Source: Bordetella ansorpii (GTDB taxonomy: Bacteria > Pseudomonadota > Gammaproteobacteria > Burkholderiales > Burkholderiaceae_B). Taken from it: a stretch of DNA of 64,000 nucleotides. Below the pieces are notes generated by a model. The model ran no database searches. It was not told the origin of the DNA and saw only the letters and a program-made list of their open reading frames with translations. Position numbers and translations under genes: made by a program. Of the stretch, positions 11,870 through 21,185 are shown piece after piece (the first letter of the stretch is position 1; each line of letters starts with the position of its first letter). The DNA is taken from positions 218,865 to 282,864 of the forward strand of contig NZ_FKBS01000006.1 of the NCBI RefSeq assembly GCF_900078315.1. The letters run 5' to 3'.

Positions 11870-11959
11870 TACGCCGTTGCGGCGCGCTGGCCCGCCTCGG
11901 GGGCGGGATGCGGCGCGACCGGATCCGGCCATCCCCAATCCTGTCCGGCTGAGGTATCG

Positions 11960-11971
11960 TTGTGCGCACAA
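11960..11971. promoter_or_regulatory. Perfect 12-bp palindrome, candidate operator
   Basis: TTGTGCGCACAA lies 30 bases before the start of the ABC binding-protein gene at 12001. It probably overlaps the promoter region. The regulator is unknown. Confidence 0.35.
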
Positions 11972-12000
11972 TCATCACAACAACACCTCGCGAGGACGAC

Positions 12001-13071
12001 ATGACTTCCACTGCGCACGGCACGGGCATCGGCGCGTCGCGCCGCCGGTTCCTGGCGGCTTCCACCGGCCTGGCCGCCGCCGGCATGCTGGCCCCCTGGT
12101 CGGCCTTCGGCGCCCAGAAGCTTGGCCGCGTGGCCTACGGCCAAGGCAGCATCGATCCCTTCTTCGCCGCGGGCTACGTGGCGCTGAAGCTGGGCTATTT
12201 CGGCGAGCACGGCTTGGAAGTCGAATACCTGAATTCGCAAAGCGGTCCGCGCACCAACCAGCTGCTGGCGGCCGGGCAGATCGTGTTCGGCGCCACGGCC
12301 GCCACCGCCGCGCCCGCGCTGACGTTGTCGGGCAAGCCCGCCGCGCTGGTCTTCGGCTTCGACCGCAAGCTGACCTACGCCAACGTCATCGTGCGCCGCG
12401 AGGACTACGACAGCGGCAAAGTGCGCAGCCTGAAAGACCTGGCCGGCAAGCGCATGGGCGCCACGCAACCGCAGTCCAGCACCTGGCTGATGGCCGTGTA
12501 CCTGACACAAAAGGCCGGTATAGGCGACAAGGTCGACATCCGGCCGCTGGGCGATCTGGCCACCATGCTGGGGGCGCTGAAGACGGGCTCGGTGTCGGCC
12601 AGCATGGCCACCATGTCGATGATGGAGCAGGCGCAGCAGGAAGGCTGGGGCGTGCCGATCTTCGATGCCACCACCGACGCCTCGTGGCAGGAATTCATGG
12701 GCGGCGACGTGCCCGGCATCGCGGCGCTGACGCTGCGCGACACCATCGAGAAGCGTCCCGAGGTGGTGCAGGCCTTCGTCAGCGGGCTGGTCAAGGCCCA
12801 GGACTTCATCACCGCCCACAGCGCCACGCAGATCGCCGATGCGATCTACGACGATTACCTCAGCGCCTACGCGCGGCCCGCCATCGAGAAGACGCTGGAC
12901 GTCTACAAGAAGTCGGTGTTCCTGAACGACAACATCATCACGCAGGACGCCTACGCGCGCATGACCGGCGTGATGGGCGATGGCCGCCAGTACAGCAACG
13001 ACGAGCTGTTGAAGGCGCCCTACGCCGACTGCGTCGACATGCGTTTCGTGCGCCGCGCACGGGGCCTGTGA
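12001..13071 (+). CDS. ABC transporter substrate-binding protein (NitT/TauT type)
   Basis: This 356-residue protein of the NMT1/ThiY/SsuA-like family has a twin-arginine signal (SRRRFLAASTGLAAAGML), so it is probably exported by Tat. The mature region has the family features GYVALKLGYFGEHGLEVEY and LLAAGQIVFGATAATA. GAGGACGAC precedes the ATG at 12001. It is the first gene of an importer (binding protein, ATPase, permease) followed by two dehydrogenases. The ligand is unknown; aromatic acids, sulfonates and pyrimidine precursors are all used by relatives. Confidence 0.88.
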   Translation: MTSTAHGTGIGASRRRFLAASTGLAAAGMLAPWSAFGAQKLGRVAYGQGSIDPFFAAGYVALKLGYFGEHGLEVEYLNSQSGPRTNQLLAAGQIVFGATAATAAPALTLSGKPAALVFGFDRKLTYANVIVRREDYDSGKVRSLKDLAGKRMGATQPQSSTWLMAVYLTQKAGIGDKVDIRPLGDLATMLGALKTGSVSASMATMSMMEQAQQEGWGVPIFDATTDASWQEFMGGDVPGIAALTLRDTIEKRPEVVQAFVSGLVKAQDFITAHSATQIADAIYDDYLSAYARPAIEKTLDVYKKSVFLNDNIITQDAYARMTGVMGDGRQYSNDELLKAPYADCVDMRFVRRARGL

Positions 13072-13073
13072 CG

Positions 13074-13844
13074 ATGATCGAACTGGAGGGAGTCGGCAAG
13101 GCCTATCAGTCGCGCACGGGGATCGTGCACGCGGTCGGTCACGTCGACCTGCGTATCGAGCAGGGCCAGTTCGTGTCCATCGTCGGTCCATCGGGTTGCG
13201 GCAAGAGCACGCTGCTGAACATGATCGCGGGATTCCTGCCGCCCACCACCGGCAGCATCCGCGTGGCGGGCCAGGCCGTGCAAGGCCGTGTGCCGCCGGC
13301 CCTGGGCTACATCTTCCAGAAAGACACACTGCTGCCCTGGTACAGCGTGCGCAAGAACGTGGCGCTGGGCCTGAAATTCCAGGGCGTGCCCGCCGCGCGC
13401 ATCGCGCCGCGCGTGGCCGAACTGCTGGAACTGGGCCATCTGTCCGCTTTCGCCGACGCCTATCCGCACCAGTTGTCCGGCGGCATGCGCCGGCGCGTGG
13501 CCTTGCTGATGAGCCTGGCCGTCGAGCCGCGCATCCTGCTGCTGGACGAGCCCTTCGGCGCCCTCGATACGCACACCAAGACCCATCTGCACCGCGAGCT
13601 GATGGAGATCTGGCGCAAGCTGGGTCAGACCATCGTCATGGTCACGCACGACCTGGACGAGGCCATCATGCTGTCGGACCGCGTGGTGGTGCTGTCGGGG
13701 CCGCCCAGCCGCGTGCTGCGCGACGAGCGCATCGACATTCCGCATCCCCGCGACGTGTTCACCTTGCGCGAGACGCCGCGGTTCACCGCCCACGTGCAAA
13801 GCCTGTGGTCGGTGCTGGGCCAACAGTTCCGCGCGGCGGCCTGA
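13074..13844 (+). CDS. ABC transporter ATP-binding protein (NitT/TauT type)
   Basis: This 256-residue ATPase has Walker A GPSGCGKST, the signature LSGGMRRR, Walker B ILLLDEPFGALD and the H-loop VTHDLDEA. The characteristic IFQKDTLLPWYSV Q-loop segment matches the NrtD/SsuB/TauB family. It starts two bases after the stop of the binding-protein gene, so the genes are translationally close. It powers the importer formed with its neighbours. Confidence 0.93.
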   Translation: MIELEGVGKAYQSRTGIVHAVGHVDLRIEQGQFVSIVGPSGCGKSTLLNMIAGFLPPTTGSIRVAGQAVQGRVPPALGYIFQKDTLLPWYSVRKNVALGLKFQGVPAARIAPRVAELLELGHLSAFADAYPHQLSGGMRRRVALLMSLAVEPRILLLDEPFGALDTHTKTHLHRELMEIWRKLGQTIVMVTHDLDEAIMLSDRVVVLSGPPSRVLRDERIDIPHPRDVFTLRETPRFTAHVQSLWSVLGQQFRAAA

Positions 13845-13847
13845 GGC

Positions 13848-14780
13848 ATGATGGGATTCGATCTCCGTTTCCTGCCGGGCTGGGCGCGCCGGCACGCGCT
13901 GCCCGCCGACGCCTCGTCCGCCAGCCTGCCGCCGCAGGCCGCGGCTGCACTGCAGGACCAGTTGCGCCAGGACCGCCGCAGCGGCCTGCGGCACCGGCTG
14001 CGGGTCAGCCTGTGGCAGTTGCTGATCCTGGCCGTGTTGCTGGGGGCTTGGGAAGGCCTGACACGCATTCCGTGGTTCGTGCAGAACACGCTGTTCGATC
14101 CCTTCTTCATCAGCCAGCCCTCGCGCGTGGCGGTGCGGCTGTGGCAGTGGGTCCAGCCCGGCCCGCGTTCGGTCTGGCCGCATCTGCTGCTGACCTTGCA
14201 GGCCACCCTGCTGGGCTTGCTGGCTGGGGTGGGCAGCGGTTTCGCCGTGGGCCTGGCGCTGTCGCGCAGCCGCATGCTGTCCGAGGTGTGCAATCCCTTC
14301 ATCGTGGCCTTCAACTCGATGCCGCGCATCGCGTTCGTGCCGCTGATCACCATGTTCTTCGGCCTGGGACTGGCGTCCAAGGTGGTCACGTCGTGGTTCG
14401 TGGTGTTCTTCCTGGTGTTCTTCAACACCTACAAGGGCGGGCGCAGCGTCGAGCGCGAACTGGTGGATTTCTGCCGCACGCTGGGCGGGTCGCCACGGCA
14501 GATCCTGTGGCGCGTGCGGATTCCGACGGCGGCGGCCTGGACTTTCGCCGCGCTGCCCAATGCCATCAGTTTCGCGTTGATCGGCGTGGTGCTGGCCGAA
14601 TTCGTGGGCTCCACCACCGGCATGGGCTACCTGATGATCACCGCCCTGGCCACGCTGAACGCCACCGACATGTTCGCGGCGGTGACGCTGCTGTCCATCG
14701 TGGGTATCGTGCTGGTCTACGCCGTGACGTGGGTCGAGCGTAGACTGCTGCACTGGGCGCCCGAATTCCGCGATTCGTAG
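13848..14780 (+). CDS. ABC transporter permease (NitT/TauT type)
   Basis: This 310-residue inner-membrane permease has about six helices and the EAA-like loop near ELVDFCRTLGGSPRQILWRV. The N-terminal 60 residues are hydrophilic, longer than usual. It begins three bases after the ATPase gene; the ATG at 13851 is an equally possible start. It completes the importer. Confidence 0.9.
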   Translation: MMGFDLRFLPGWARRHALPADASSASLPPQAAAALQDQLRQDRRSGLRHRLRVSLWQLLILAVLLGAWEGLTRIPWFVQNTLFDPFFISQPSRVAVRLWQWVQPGPRSVWPHLLLTLQATLLGLLAGVGSGFAVGLALSRSRMLSEVCNPFIVAFNSMPRIAFVPLITMFFGLGLASKVVTSWFVVFFLVFFNTYKGGRSVERELVDFCRTLGGSPRQILWRVRIPTAAAWTFAALPNAISFALIGVVLAEFVGSTTGMGYLMITALATLNATDMFAAVTLLSIVGIVLVYAVTWVERRLLHWAPEFRDS

Positions 14781-14864
14781 CGCGTCCATCCCATTGATCC
14801 GGTCCGGGGTTCCGGGCCGCGCAAGGCCGGATGCCGCGGCCTTGCCCGACGCGAGTGTCGCCGC

Positions 14865-15644
14865 ATGACTGCCTCATCGTATCTGCAACAGTTCTCGCTG
14901 GCCGGCCAGGTCGCGCTGGTCACCGGCTCGGCCCGTGGGCTGGGTCTTTGCATCGCGCGCGCCATGGCGGGCTGCGGCGCGCATGTGCTGGTCAATGGCC
15001 GCAACGTGCAGGCCATCGAACAGGCCGTGCAGGCCCTGCGCGCCGAAGGCCTGATGGCGTCGGCGCTGCCGTTCGACGTGGCCGACGACGCCGCGGTCGA
15101 AGCGGCGTTTGCCCGCGTCGATGCCGAGTTCGGCCGGCTCGACGTGCTGGTCAACAACGTGGGCGCACGCAACCGCAAGACCCTGCAGGCCATGACGCCC
15201 GCCGAGATCCGCGAGCTGATCGACACCGATCTGGTGGCCGGCATGGTGCTGTCCAAGCTGGCAGCCGAGCGCATGGTGCGCAACCGGCATGGCCGGCTGA
15301 TCGCCATCACGTCGGTGGTGGGCGAATTGGCGCGCGCGGGCGACGCCGTGTATCCCGCGGCCAAGCAGGGCATGACGGGCATGATGCGCGCCCTGGCCAT
15401 GGAGTATGCGCCGCTGGGCATTACCAGCAACGCCATCGCGCCCGGCACGTTCGCCACCGAGACCAATGCGGCCATGGTGGCCGATCCCAAGATCGGTCCG
15501 GTGGTGGCCTCGCGCAATCCCATGCGCCGTTGGGGGCAACCGGAAGAGATCGCCGGCGCCGCCGTGTTCCTGGCGTCGTCCGCGGCGTCCTATGTGAACG
15601 GACACGTCCTGGTCGTCGACGGGGGCTTGTCGGTCCAGTTCTGA
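14865..15644 (+). CDS. SDR-family NAD(P)-dependent oxidoreductase
   Basis: This 259-residue classical short-chain dehydrogenase has the cofactor motif VTGSARGLG, the structural NNVG, the catalytic Ser in ITSVVG and YPAAK (Y-x3-K), and the C-terminal VVDGGLSVQF. It resembles gluconate 5-dehydrogenase/FabG-like enzymes. It follows the ABC permease by 84 bases, and an aldehyde dehydrogenase follows, suggesting stepwise oxidation of the imported compound (alcohol to carbonyl, aldehyde to acid). Substrate unknown. Confidence 0.88.
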   Translation: MTASSYLQQFSLAGQVALVTGSARGLGLCIARAMAGCGAHVLVNGRNVQAIEQAVQALRAEGLMASALPFDVADDAAVEAAFARVDAEFGRLDVLVNNVGARNRKTLQAMTPAEIRELIDTDLVAGMVLSKLAAERMVRNRHGRLIAITSVVGELARAGDAVYPAAKQGMTGMMRALAMEYAPLGITSNAIAPGTFATETNAAMVADPKIGPVVASRNPMRRWGQPEEIAGAAVFLASSAASYVNGHVLVVDGGLSVQF

Positions 15645-15844
15645 GGGTGTGTTTAAACTGGTGCGTCGTACCATGCGGTGGGGTGATTGCGCCAATGAGC
15701 GCATTCCATGCATGGCGCATGACGGCATGCGGGGAGGTTGTCCCCATCGACTGCCGGCCAGGCTCATGGCGCGACGGCATGTCCGCGGCGAGCGTCCCAT
15801 CAAGAGGACTCGGCCTTCCCCAAGCATCTTCATCAGAGGTGGTT

Positions 15845-17278
15845 ATGAGACAGCACTTCATCGACAATCGGCCGGCGCAAGGTTCGTCGGGCGAGCGCAT
15901 TCCCGTCATCGATCCGTCCACGGGCCAGGAATTCGACAGCATCGCGCGCGGCAATGCCGCCGACATCGACGCGGCCGTGCAAGCAGCGCGCCGCGCCTAC
16001 GACGGCGCCTGGGGCCGCCTGAGCGCCGCCGAGCGCGGCCGCCTGCTGCTGAAGCTGTCGGTGAAGGTGCTGGACCATTTCGACGAACTGGCCGGGATCG
16101 AGTCGCGCGACTGCGGCAAGCCCACCAAGCAGGCACGCGCCGACGTGACGGCGCTGGCGCGTTACTTCGAGTTCTATGGCGGCGCGGCCGACAAGCTGCA
16201 TGGCGAAACGCTGCCCTATACCCAGGGCTACACCGTGCTGACACTGCGCGAGCCGCACGGCGTGACCGGCCATGTGGTGCCGTGGAACTATCCGATGCAA
16301 ATCTTTGGCCGCAGCGTCGGCGGCGCGCTGGCCGCGGGCAATGCCTGCGTGGTCAAGCCCGCCGAGGACGCATGCCTGTCGCTGTTGCGCGTGGCCGAGC
16401 TGGCGGCGGAAGTGGGCTTTCCGCCGGGGGCGCTGAACATCGTCACCGGTTATGGCCACGAGGCCGGCGATGCGCTGACGCGCCATCCGGGCGTCGATCA
16501 CATTTCGTTCACCGGTTCGCCGCGCATCGGCGCGCTGGTCACGCAGACCGCGGCCGAGCGCCACGTGCCGGTTACGCTGGAACTGGGTGGCAAGTCGCCG
16601 CAGATCGTCTTCGACGACGCCGACGTCGATGCGCTGTTGCCCGTGGTGATCAATGCCATCGTGCAGAACGCTGGCCAGACGTGCTCGGCCGGTAGCCGCC
16701 TGCTGGTGCAGCGCGGCTCGTACGAGGCCGTGCTGGAGCGCCTGGGCGCCGCCTTCGCCAAGCTGCGGGCGGGTCCGGCCACGATGGACCTGGATTGCGG
16801 CCCGCTGATCCGCAAGACCCAGCTGGAGCGCGTGCAGGGGTTCCTGAAGACCGCCGAGCAGGACCGCATTGCCACCGTGGCGCGCGGCGCCGTGGTCGAC
16901 GATGCGCCGCCCGAGGGCTTCTACCAGGCCCCCACGCTGTTGCGCGACGTGCCGGTGGACCATCGACTGGGCCAGGAAGAGATTTTCGGCCCCGTGCTGT
17001 CGGCCATGCCTTTCGAGGACGAGGCCGATGCCGTGCGCATCGCCAACGCCACCGAATACGGCCTGGTGGCCAGCATCTGGACCCGCGACGGCGCGCGCCA
17101 GTTGCGCCTGGCCCGCAAGGTGCGCAGCGGGCAGGTGTTCATCAACAACTACGGCGCGGGCGGCGGCATCGAGCTGCCGTTCGGCGGCGTGAAGGCCAGC
17201 GGCCACGGCCGCGAAAAGGGCTTCGAGGCGCTGTATGGGTTTACGGTGCTGAAGACGATTTCGATCAAGCACGATTGA
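15845..17278 (+). CDS. NAD(P)-dependent aldehyde dehydrogenase
   Basis: This 477-residue ALDH-superfamily enzyme has VPWNYPMQI (substrate/cofactor region), the FTGSPRIG nucleotide loop, catalytic Glu in LELGGKSP and catalytic Cys in GQTCSAGSR, plus EIFGPVL. The start at 15845 is set by the typical N-terminus; AGAGG lies upstream. The 200 bases between it and the SDR gene hold no recognisable gene. Relatives oxidise betaine aldehyde, salicylaldehyde or other aldehydes. Confidence 0.92.
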   Translation: MRQHFIDNRPAQGSSGERIPVIDPSTGQEFDSIARGNAADIDAAVQAARRAYDGAWGRLSAAERGRLLLKLSVKVLDHFDELAGIESRDCGKPTKQARADVTALARYFEFYGGAADKLHGETLPYTQGYTVLTLREPHGVTGHVVPWNYPMQIFGRSVGGALAAGNACVVKPAEDACLSLLRVAELAAEVGFPPGALNIVTGYGHEAGDALTRHPGVDHISFTGSPRIGALVTQTAAERHVPVTLELGGKSPQIVFDDADVDALLPVVINAIVQNAGQTCSAGSRLLVQRGSYEAVLERLGAAFAKLRAGPATMDLDCGPLIRKTQLERVQGFLKTAEQDRIATVARGAVVDDAPPEGFYQAPTLLRDVPVDHRLGQEEIFGPVLSAMPFEDEADAVRIANATEYGLVASIWTRDGARQLRLARKVRSGQVFINNYGAGGGIELPFGGVKASGHGREKGFEALYGFTVLKTISIKHD

Positions 17279-17285
17279 GCGAGAT

Positions 17286-17313
17286 GCGGCGGCCTGTTCG
17301 ATCAGGCCGCCGC
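17286..17313. terminator. Hairpin between convergent ALDH and PIN genes
   Basis: A perfect 11-bp stem GCGGCGGCCTG / CAGGCCGCCGC with a six-base loop (TTCGAT) lies just after the ALDH stop and overlaps the last codons of the PIN gene. It could serve both strands. No strong T-tract. Confidence 0.55.
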
Positions 17314-17676
17314 CGGATGCCCAGCCAGTCCCATCGCGGTGGCTGCTTTGTTCAGCTTTCTATCGCGGGTCCATAATCGGGTGCCTGGTCGCCGCTTGAC
17401 GGCGCAAAGCAGGTGCAGATCCACGCAGCCTATACCTGACCCATCCAGCCGCTGGCTGTGCAGCAAGGCCAACGCTTCGGCATGCGAGGCTTCTTCGATA
17501 TGAGGCAGGTTTTGCAGAATCTGCAAGGTGGAATCCCGCTGCGGAAGATTGCCCAATGCGATCTCGGTGATCACCAGAGGGTGCGTCAGGACGCCATCCT
17601 GTTCAAGCAAGGGTTGCAGGCTGGTGTTTCTGCCGTCGAAATGATCTATCCAGATCGCGGAATCGACGAGCATCAT
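17302..17676 (-). CDS. PIN-domain protein (VapC-like), no partner antitoxin seen
   Basis: This 124-residue PIN-domain protein is a likely Mg-dependent RNase of the VapC toxin family. The acidic residues are in place: D5 (LVDSAIW), E38 (ITEIALG), D86 and D105 (WTRDRK). The ATG at 17676 (or 17673) has AGGAACAG upstream. A VapB antitoxin normally lies immediately upstream in the same operon. Here only 85 bases separate it from the 3' end of the LysR gene, and no antitoxin-like frame fits. It is either an orphan, a relic, or is neutralised from elsewhere. Confidence 0.75.
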   Translation of the reverse strand: MMLVDSAIWIDHFDGRNTSLQPLLEQDGVLTHPLVITEIALGNLPQRDSTLQILQNLPHIEEASHAEALALLHSQRLDGSGIGCVDLHLLCAVKRRPGTRLWTRDRKLNKAATAMGLAGHPAAA

Positions 17677-17761
17677 CGATCTGTTCCTGTTGCCCTCGAT
17701 CCGTGCCCTCGTCTTCCAGACGCCTGCGTCTTGGTGCGTGAAGGAATGGGCATGGATCGGA

Positions 17762-18619
17762 TCAGCCCCGTACCGCGCTCTTGAATGCCGCTGAAAGGGC
17801 GGCAAGCGCATCGCTGGCTCGACCGCTCCTGATCCTGGTGTGCAGCAGGACGGGCAGTCGCGGCAACGTGGGAAGTCCGAGCCTGGGACCCACATCCAGC
17901 GCGCCGAACGGCACCATGCGCGGAGACAACGCGGCAACGCCGAGCCCCGCCATGACCGCCGAGGCGACCGCCATGACGCCGCCGCCCACGAAGACTTCGG
18001 CCCAGGGTATGCCGGCTTCATCCAGAAGCTGCTCTGCCATCGCACGCACGCCGCAGGGTTCGGCCATGGTGGCCAGGGGCAAAGGCTCTCCCGCGCGATG
18101 CTGCCAGCCCGGCGCGGCAAACCAGCCGAATTGCTCTTCGACGACGACATGGCCGTCGCCGCGCTCGACGTGCAGGCGAACCAATACCGTGTCCAGCTCC
18201 CTTCGATCGAAGCGCTGCAGCAGGTCATTCGACGACCCGATCCGGATTTCGATCAGCAGTTGCGGGTCTTGCGCGTTCATGCGCGCGATCAGCGCGGGAA
18301 GCTCCGGTCCCGCGACATGGTCGCTGATGCCGATGGTCAGGCGCTGCCTGGCCTCGGCGGCGGCGCAAAGCGCACGATCATGGACGGACAGCAGTTCGCG
18401 TGCGTGCGCCAGGAAACTTGCGCCTCGCGCCGACAGTTCCACGTATCGGGGCGTGCGCTCGATAAGCCGGAAACCCAGCCGGTCTTCGAGCCGCTTGAGC
18501 TTCAGACTCATTGCGGCCTGCGTTGCCCCCAGGGATTCGGCGGCGCGCGTGAAGCTTCCCAATTCGGCGATGCGGACGAAAGCCTTGACGGCATCCAGGT
18601 CCAAAGCGGATTCAGTCAT
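17762..18619 (-). CDS. LysR-family transcriptional regulator
   Basis: This 285-residue protein has an N-terminal winged HTH (FVRIAELGSFTRAAESLG, then AAMSLKLKRLEDRLGFRLIER) and a C-terminal effector-binding domain. It is divergent from the tautomerase gene at 18700 with about 80 bases between the starts, so it probably controls that gene and itself. Effector unknown. Confidence 0.9.
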   Translation of the reverse strand: MTESALDLDAVKAFVRIAELGSFTRAAESLGATQAAMSLKLKRLEDRLGFRLIERTPRYVELSARGASFLAHARELLSVHDRALCAAAEARQRLTIGISDHVAGPELPALIARMNAQDPQLLIEIRIGSSNDLLQRFDRRELDTVLVRLHVERGDGHVVVEEQFGWFAAPGWQHRAGEPLPLATMAEPCGVRAMAEQLLDEAGIPWAEVFVGGGVMAVASAVMAGLGVAALSPRMVPFGALDVGPRLGLPTLPRLPVLLHTRIRSGRASDALAALSAAFKSAVRG

Positions 18620-18699
18620 TTCAATTGTTTATTGCTGAAATTCACCCGCATAGCATATCCGAATGGATAGCATGAAGGTCCATCATCAGGAGGCCCCTC

Positions 18700-19080
18700 A
18701 TGCCACTCGTTCATATTTCTTTGCGCACCGGAAAGACCGACAGCTACCGGCAAGCGATCTTCGATAGTGTCTACCGCGCCATGCGTGACACCTTCAATGT
18801 CCCCGACGATGACCAGTTCATGGCCCTGACCGAGCATGACGCCGCGAATTTCCGCTACGGCGCGACGTATCTCGACGTGGCTCGAACCGAGGATCTCGTG
18901 TTCATCCAGATCACCGCGAACGACACTCGCACGGTGGAACAGAAGAAAGCCCTGTTCCAGCGGATCGCACAACTTCTGGGCGAAGCGCCCGGCATACGGC
19001 CGGAAGATGTGTTCGTGAATCTCGTCGAGGTCAGGAAGGAAAACTGGTCGCTGGGCAACGGCCTCGCGCAATACGCTTGA
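18700..19080 (+). CDS. Tautomerase-family protein (Tautomerase_2 / MSAD-like)
   Basis: This 126-residue protein starts MPLVHISL, so Pro2 is available as catalytic base; the length and the RPEDVFVNLVEV segment fit the cis-CaaD/malonate-semialdehyde-decarboxylase-like tautomerases. CAGGAGG precedes the ATG. It is divergent from its presumed LysR regulator. Natural substrate unknown. Confidence 0.85.
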   Translation: MPLVHISLRTGKTDSYRQAIFDSVYRAMRDTFNVPDDDQFMALTEHDAANFRYGATYLDVARTEDLVFIQITANDTRTVEQKKALFQRIAQLLGEAPGIRPEDVFVNLVEVRKENWSLGNGLAQYA

Positions 19081-19172
19081 CGTAACGCCGCCTGCAAGGC
19101 GATGCGCCGCCCGCGGGTCCGATGGACCGGCGCAATCCCGCGCCATCCGGCTGCGGCGTCATGCTGAAATGG

Positions 19173-19196
19173 CAAAACCCGCCGCAGCGGGTTTTG
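19173..19196. terminator. Bidirectional Rho-independent terminator
   Basis: A 10-bp stem CAAAACCCGC / GCGGGTTTTG with loop CGCA and flanking A/T runs lies between the convergent tautomerase and leuA genes. It suits termination on both strands. Confidence 0.8.
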
Positions 19197-19231
19197 TCTT
19201 TAAGGGCCGAACCTGGCCCATTCATCGGCAA

Positions 19232-19252
19232 GGCAGCCCGGAAAGGGCTGCC
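19232..19252 (-). terminator. leuA downstream hairpin
   Basis: An 8-bp stem GGCAGCCC / GGGCTGCC with a five-base loop lies 12 bases after the leuA stop on the minus strand. The bases after it (TTGCCG) form only a weak T-tract. Confidence 0.5.
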
Positions 19253-19263
19253 AGACGCCCGTA

Positions 19264-20970
19264 TCAGGCCGCCACGGCCTCATCGGCATCCACGTTGGCG
19301 CCGCTGGCCAGATGGCGGTTCACGGCGCTCAGCACGGCGCGGAACGACGCGGTGACGATGTCGCGGTCGATGCCCACGCCGAAGCCGGTGGGCGAATCGC
19401 CCACGCGCATTTCGACGTAGCTGGCGGCGCGGGTGTCGGTGCCGGTGCCGATCGAGTGCTCGTGGTAGTCCATGATGCGGACCGGCACGTCCAGCGCGGC
19501 CACGAAGGCCGAGATGGCGCCGTCGCCGCTACCGGTGACCGTGCGGCGTTCGCCGTCGTATTCCAGTTCGGCCGTGATGGTGAACTGCCGGCCTTCGCCG
19601 GCGCTGGGATCGCCGTCGATACGGTGACGGATCAGCTTCCACGGGGCGTGCTGCTGCAGGTATTCCTCGTCGAAGATCGTGTAGACGTCTTCGGCGGTGA
19701 CTTCACGGCCGGTTTCGTCGGTCACGCGCTGGATGGCGCGGCTGAATTCGATCTGCAGGCGGCGCGGCAACACCAGGCCGTGTTCCTGTTCGAGCAGGTA
19801 CGACACGCCGCCCTTGCCCGACTGGCTGTTTACGCGGATCACGGCGTCGTAGCTGCGGCCCAGGTCGGCCGGGTCGATCGGCAGATAGGGCACTTCCCAG
19901 ACGGCGTCGGATTTCTGCTGCGCGAAGCCCTTCTTGATGGCGTCCTGGTGCGAGCCCGAGAAGGCCGTGAACACCAGGTCGCCGGCGTAGGGGTGGCGCG
20001 GGTGCACGGGCAACTGGTTGCAGTACTCGGCGCAGCGGCGCACTTCGTCGATGTCCGAGAAGTCCAGGCCGGGATGCACGCCCTGCGTGTAGAGATTCAG
20101 CGCCAGGGTGACGAGGTCGACGTTGCCGGTGCGCTCGCCGCTGCCGAACAGGCAGCCTTCGATGCGATCGGCGCCGGCCATCACGGCGAATTCGGCGGCG
20201 GCCACGGCGGTGCCGCGGTCATTGTGCGGGTGCACGCTCAGGATGATGCTGTCGCGGCGCGCCAGGTTGCGGTGCATCCATTCGATCTGGTCGGCGTACA
20301 TATTGGGCGTGGTGGCCTCGATGGTGGCCGGCAGATTCAGCACCATCTTGTCCTGCGGCGTGGCGTTCCATTCCTCGGCCACGGCGTTGGACACGGCCAG
20401 CGCGAATTCGGGCTCGGTGGTGCTGAACACCTCGGGCGAGTACTGGTAGCGCCACTTCGTCTGCGGGTACTTGGCCATCTCCTGTTTGATCAGGCGCGTG
20501 CCGGTCACCGCGATGTTCTTGATCTCGTCCTGGCTCATGTTGAAGACGATCTTGCGGAACGCGGGCGCCACGGCGCTGTACAGGTGGACGATGGCGCACT
20601 TGGCGCCTGCCGCCGCTTCCACCGTGCGGGTGATCAGTTCTTCGCGCGATTGCGTCAGCACGATGATGGTCACGTCGTCGGGGATGCGCTTCTCTTCGAT
20701 CAGCATGCGCACGAAATCGAAGTCGGTCTGCGAGGCCGAGGGAAAGCCCACCTCGATTTCCTTGAAGCCGATCTTCACCAGTTGCTCGAAGAAGCGCAGC
20801 TTGCGCTCGATGCTCATCGGCTCGATCAGCGACTGGTTGCCGTCACGCAGGTCGGTGCTCATCCAGATCGGCGCCTGGGTGATGCGGCGGCTGGGCCAGG
20901 TGCGGTCGGAGAAATCCTGTTCGAACGGGCGGAACGGTACGTATTTGGCGGCGGGGTTGGCGAGCATCAT
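19264..20970 (-). CDS. leuA: 2-isopropylmalate synthase
   Basis: This 568-residue enzyme catalyses the first committed step of leucine synthesis (acetyl-CoA plus 2-oxoisovalerate). The HMGL-like TIM barrel has the metal/substrate motif [11 protein letters not shown] and the metal ligands SVHPHNDRG. The C-terminal roughly 130 residues form the LeuA allosteric domain that senses leucine. The length matches the long LeuA type. ATG at 20970 (a second Met follows). It stands alone, without leuBCD, and is preceded on its own strand by a leucine-rich leader peptide frame (21175-21303), so it is probably also controlled by leucyl-tRNA supply. Confidence 0.96.
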   Translation of the reverse strand: MMLANPAAKYVPFRPFEQDFSDRTWPSRRITQAPIWMSTDLRDGNQSLIEPMSIERKLRFFEQLVKIGFKEIEVGFPSASQTDFDFVRMLIEEKRIPDDVTIIVLTQSREELITRTVEAAAGAKCAIVHLYSAVAPAFRKIVFNMSQDEIKNIAVTGTRLIKQEMAKYPQTKWRYQYSPEVFSTTEPEFALAVSNAVAEEWNATPQDKMVLNLPATIEATTPNMYADQIEWMHRNLARRDSIILSVHPHNDRGTAVAAAEFAVMAGADRIEGCLFGSGERTGNVDLVTLALNLYTQGVHPGLDFSDIDEVRRCAEYCNQLPVHPRHPYAGDLVFTAFSGSHQDAIKKGFAQQKSDAVWEVPYLPIDPADLGRSYDAVIRVNSQSGKGGVSYLLEQEHGLVLPRRLQIEFSRAIQRVTDETGREVTAEDVYTIFDEEYLQQHAPWKLIRHRIDGDPSAGEGRQFTITAELEYDGERRTVTGSGDGAISAFVAALDVPVRIMDYHEHSIGTGTDTRAASYVEMRVGDSPTGFGVGIDRDIVTASFRAVLSAVNRHLASGANVDADEAVAA

Positions 20971-21153
20971 CGGTACACCTCGGTATCGGGGAATCCGGGC
21001 GCCGTCCGCGCGAAAAGGTCGGCGGCGGATGGCGTGGTTTCTGGCATCAAGCCGGAAGTCTGGCCGGATTCGGTTTCAAATGTGGGAACGTGCAGGGAAA
21101 GCGGATAGACGCGTGGCAGGCGTGTCGGGTCGGGGTGGGGCCGTACCCAGGCT

Positions 21154-21185
21154 GCCGAGCTACCACTTGGGGCCCTAGGCCCGGC
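21154..21185 (-). promoter_or_regulatory. Hairpin overlapping the leader-peptide stop codon
   Basis: On the minus strand GCCGGGC(C)TA can pair with TAGCTCGGC (about 9 bp with one bulge and one G.U), enclosing a GC-rich loop. It overlaps the last codons and stop of the leuA leader frame. It is placed where ribosome position would decide folding. No U-tract follows it. Confidence 0.4.

Noticed and set aside
15645-15844. Possible small gene or IS remnant between the SDR and ALDH genes
   Set aside because: Open frames exist in several phases but none has a family motif, terminal repeats or ribosome site; I see only spacer.
19312-21108. Long plus-strand frame opposite leuA
   Set aside because: Composition is typical of antisense translation and leuA is certain on the minus strand.
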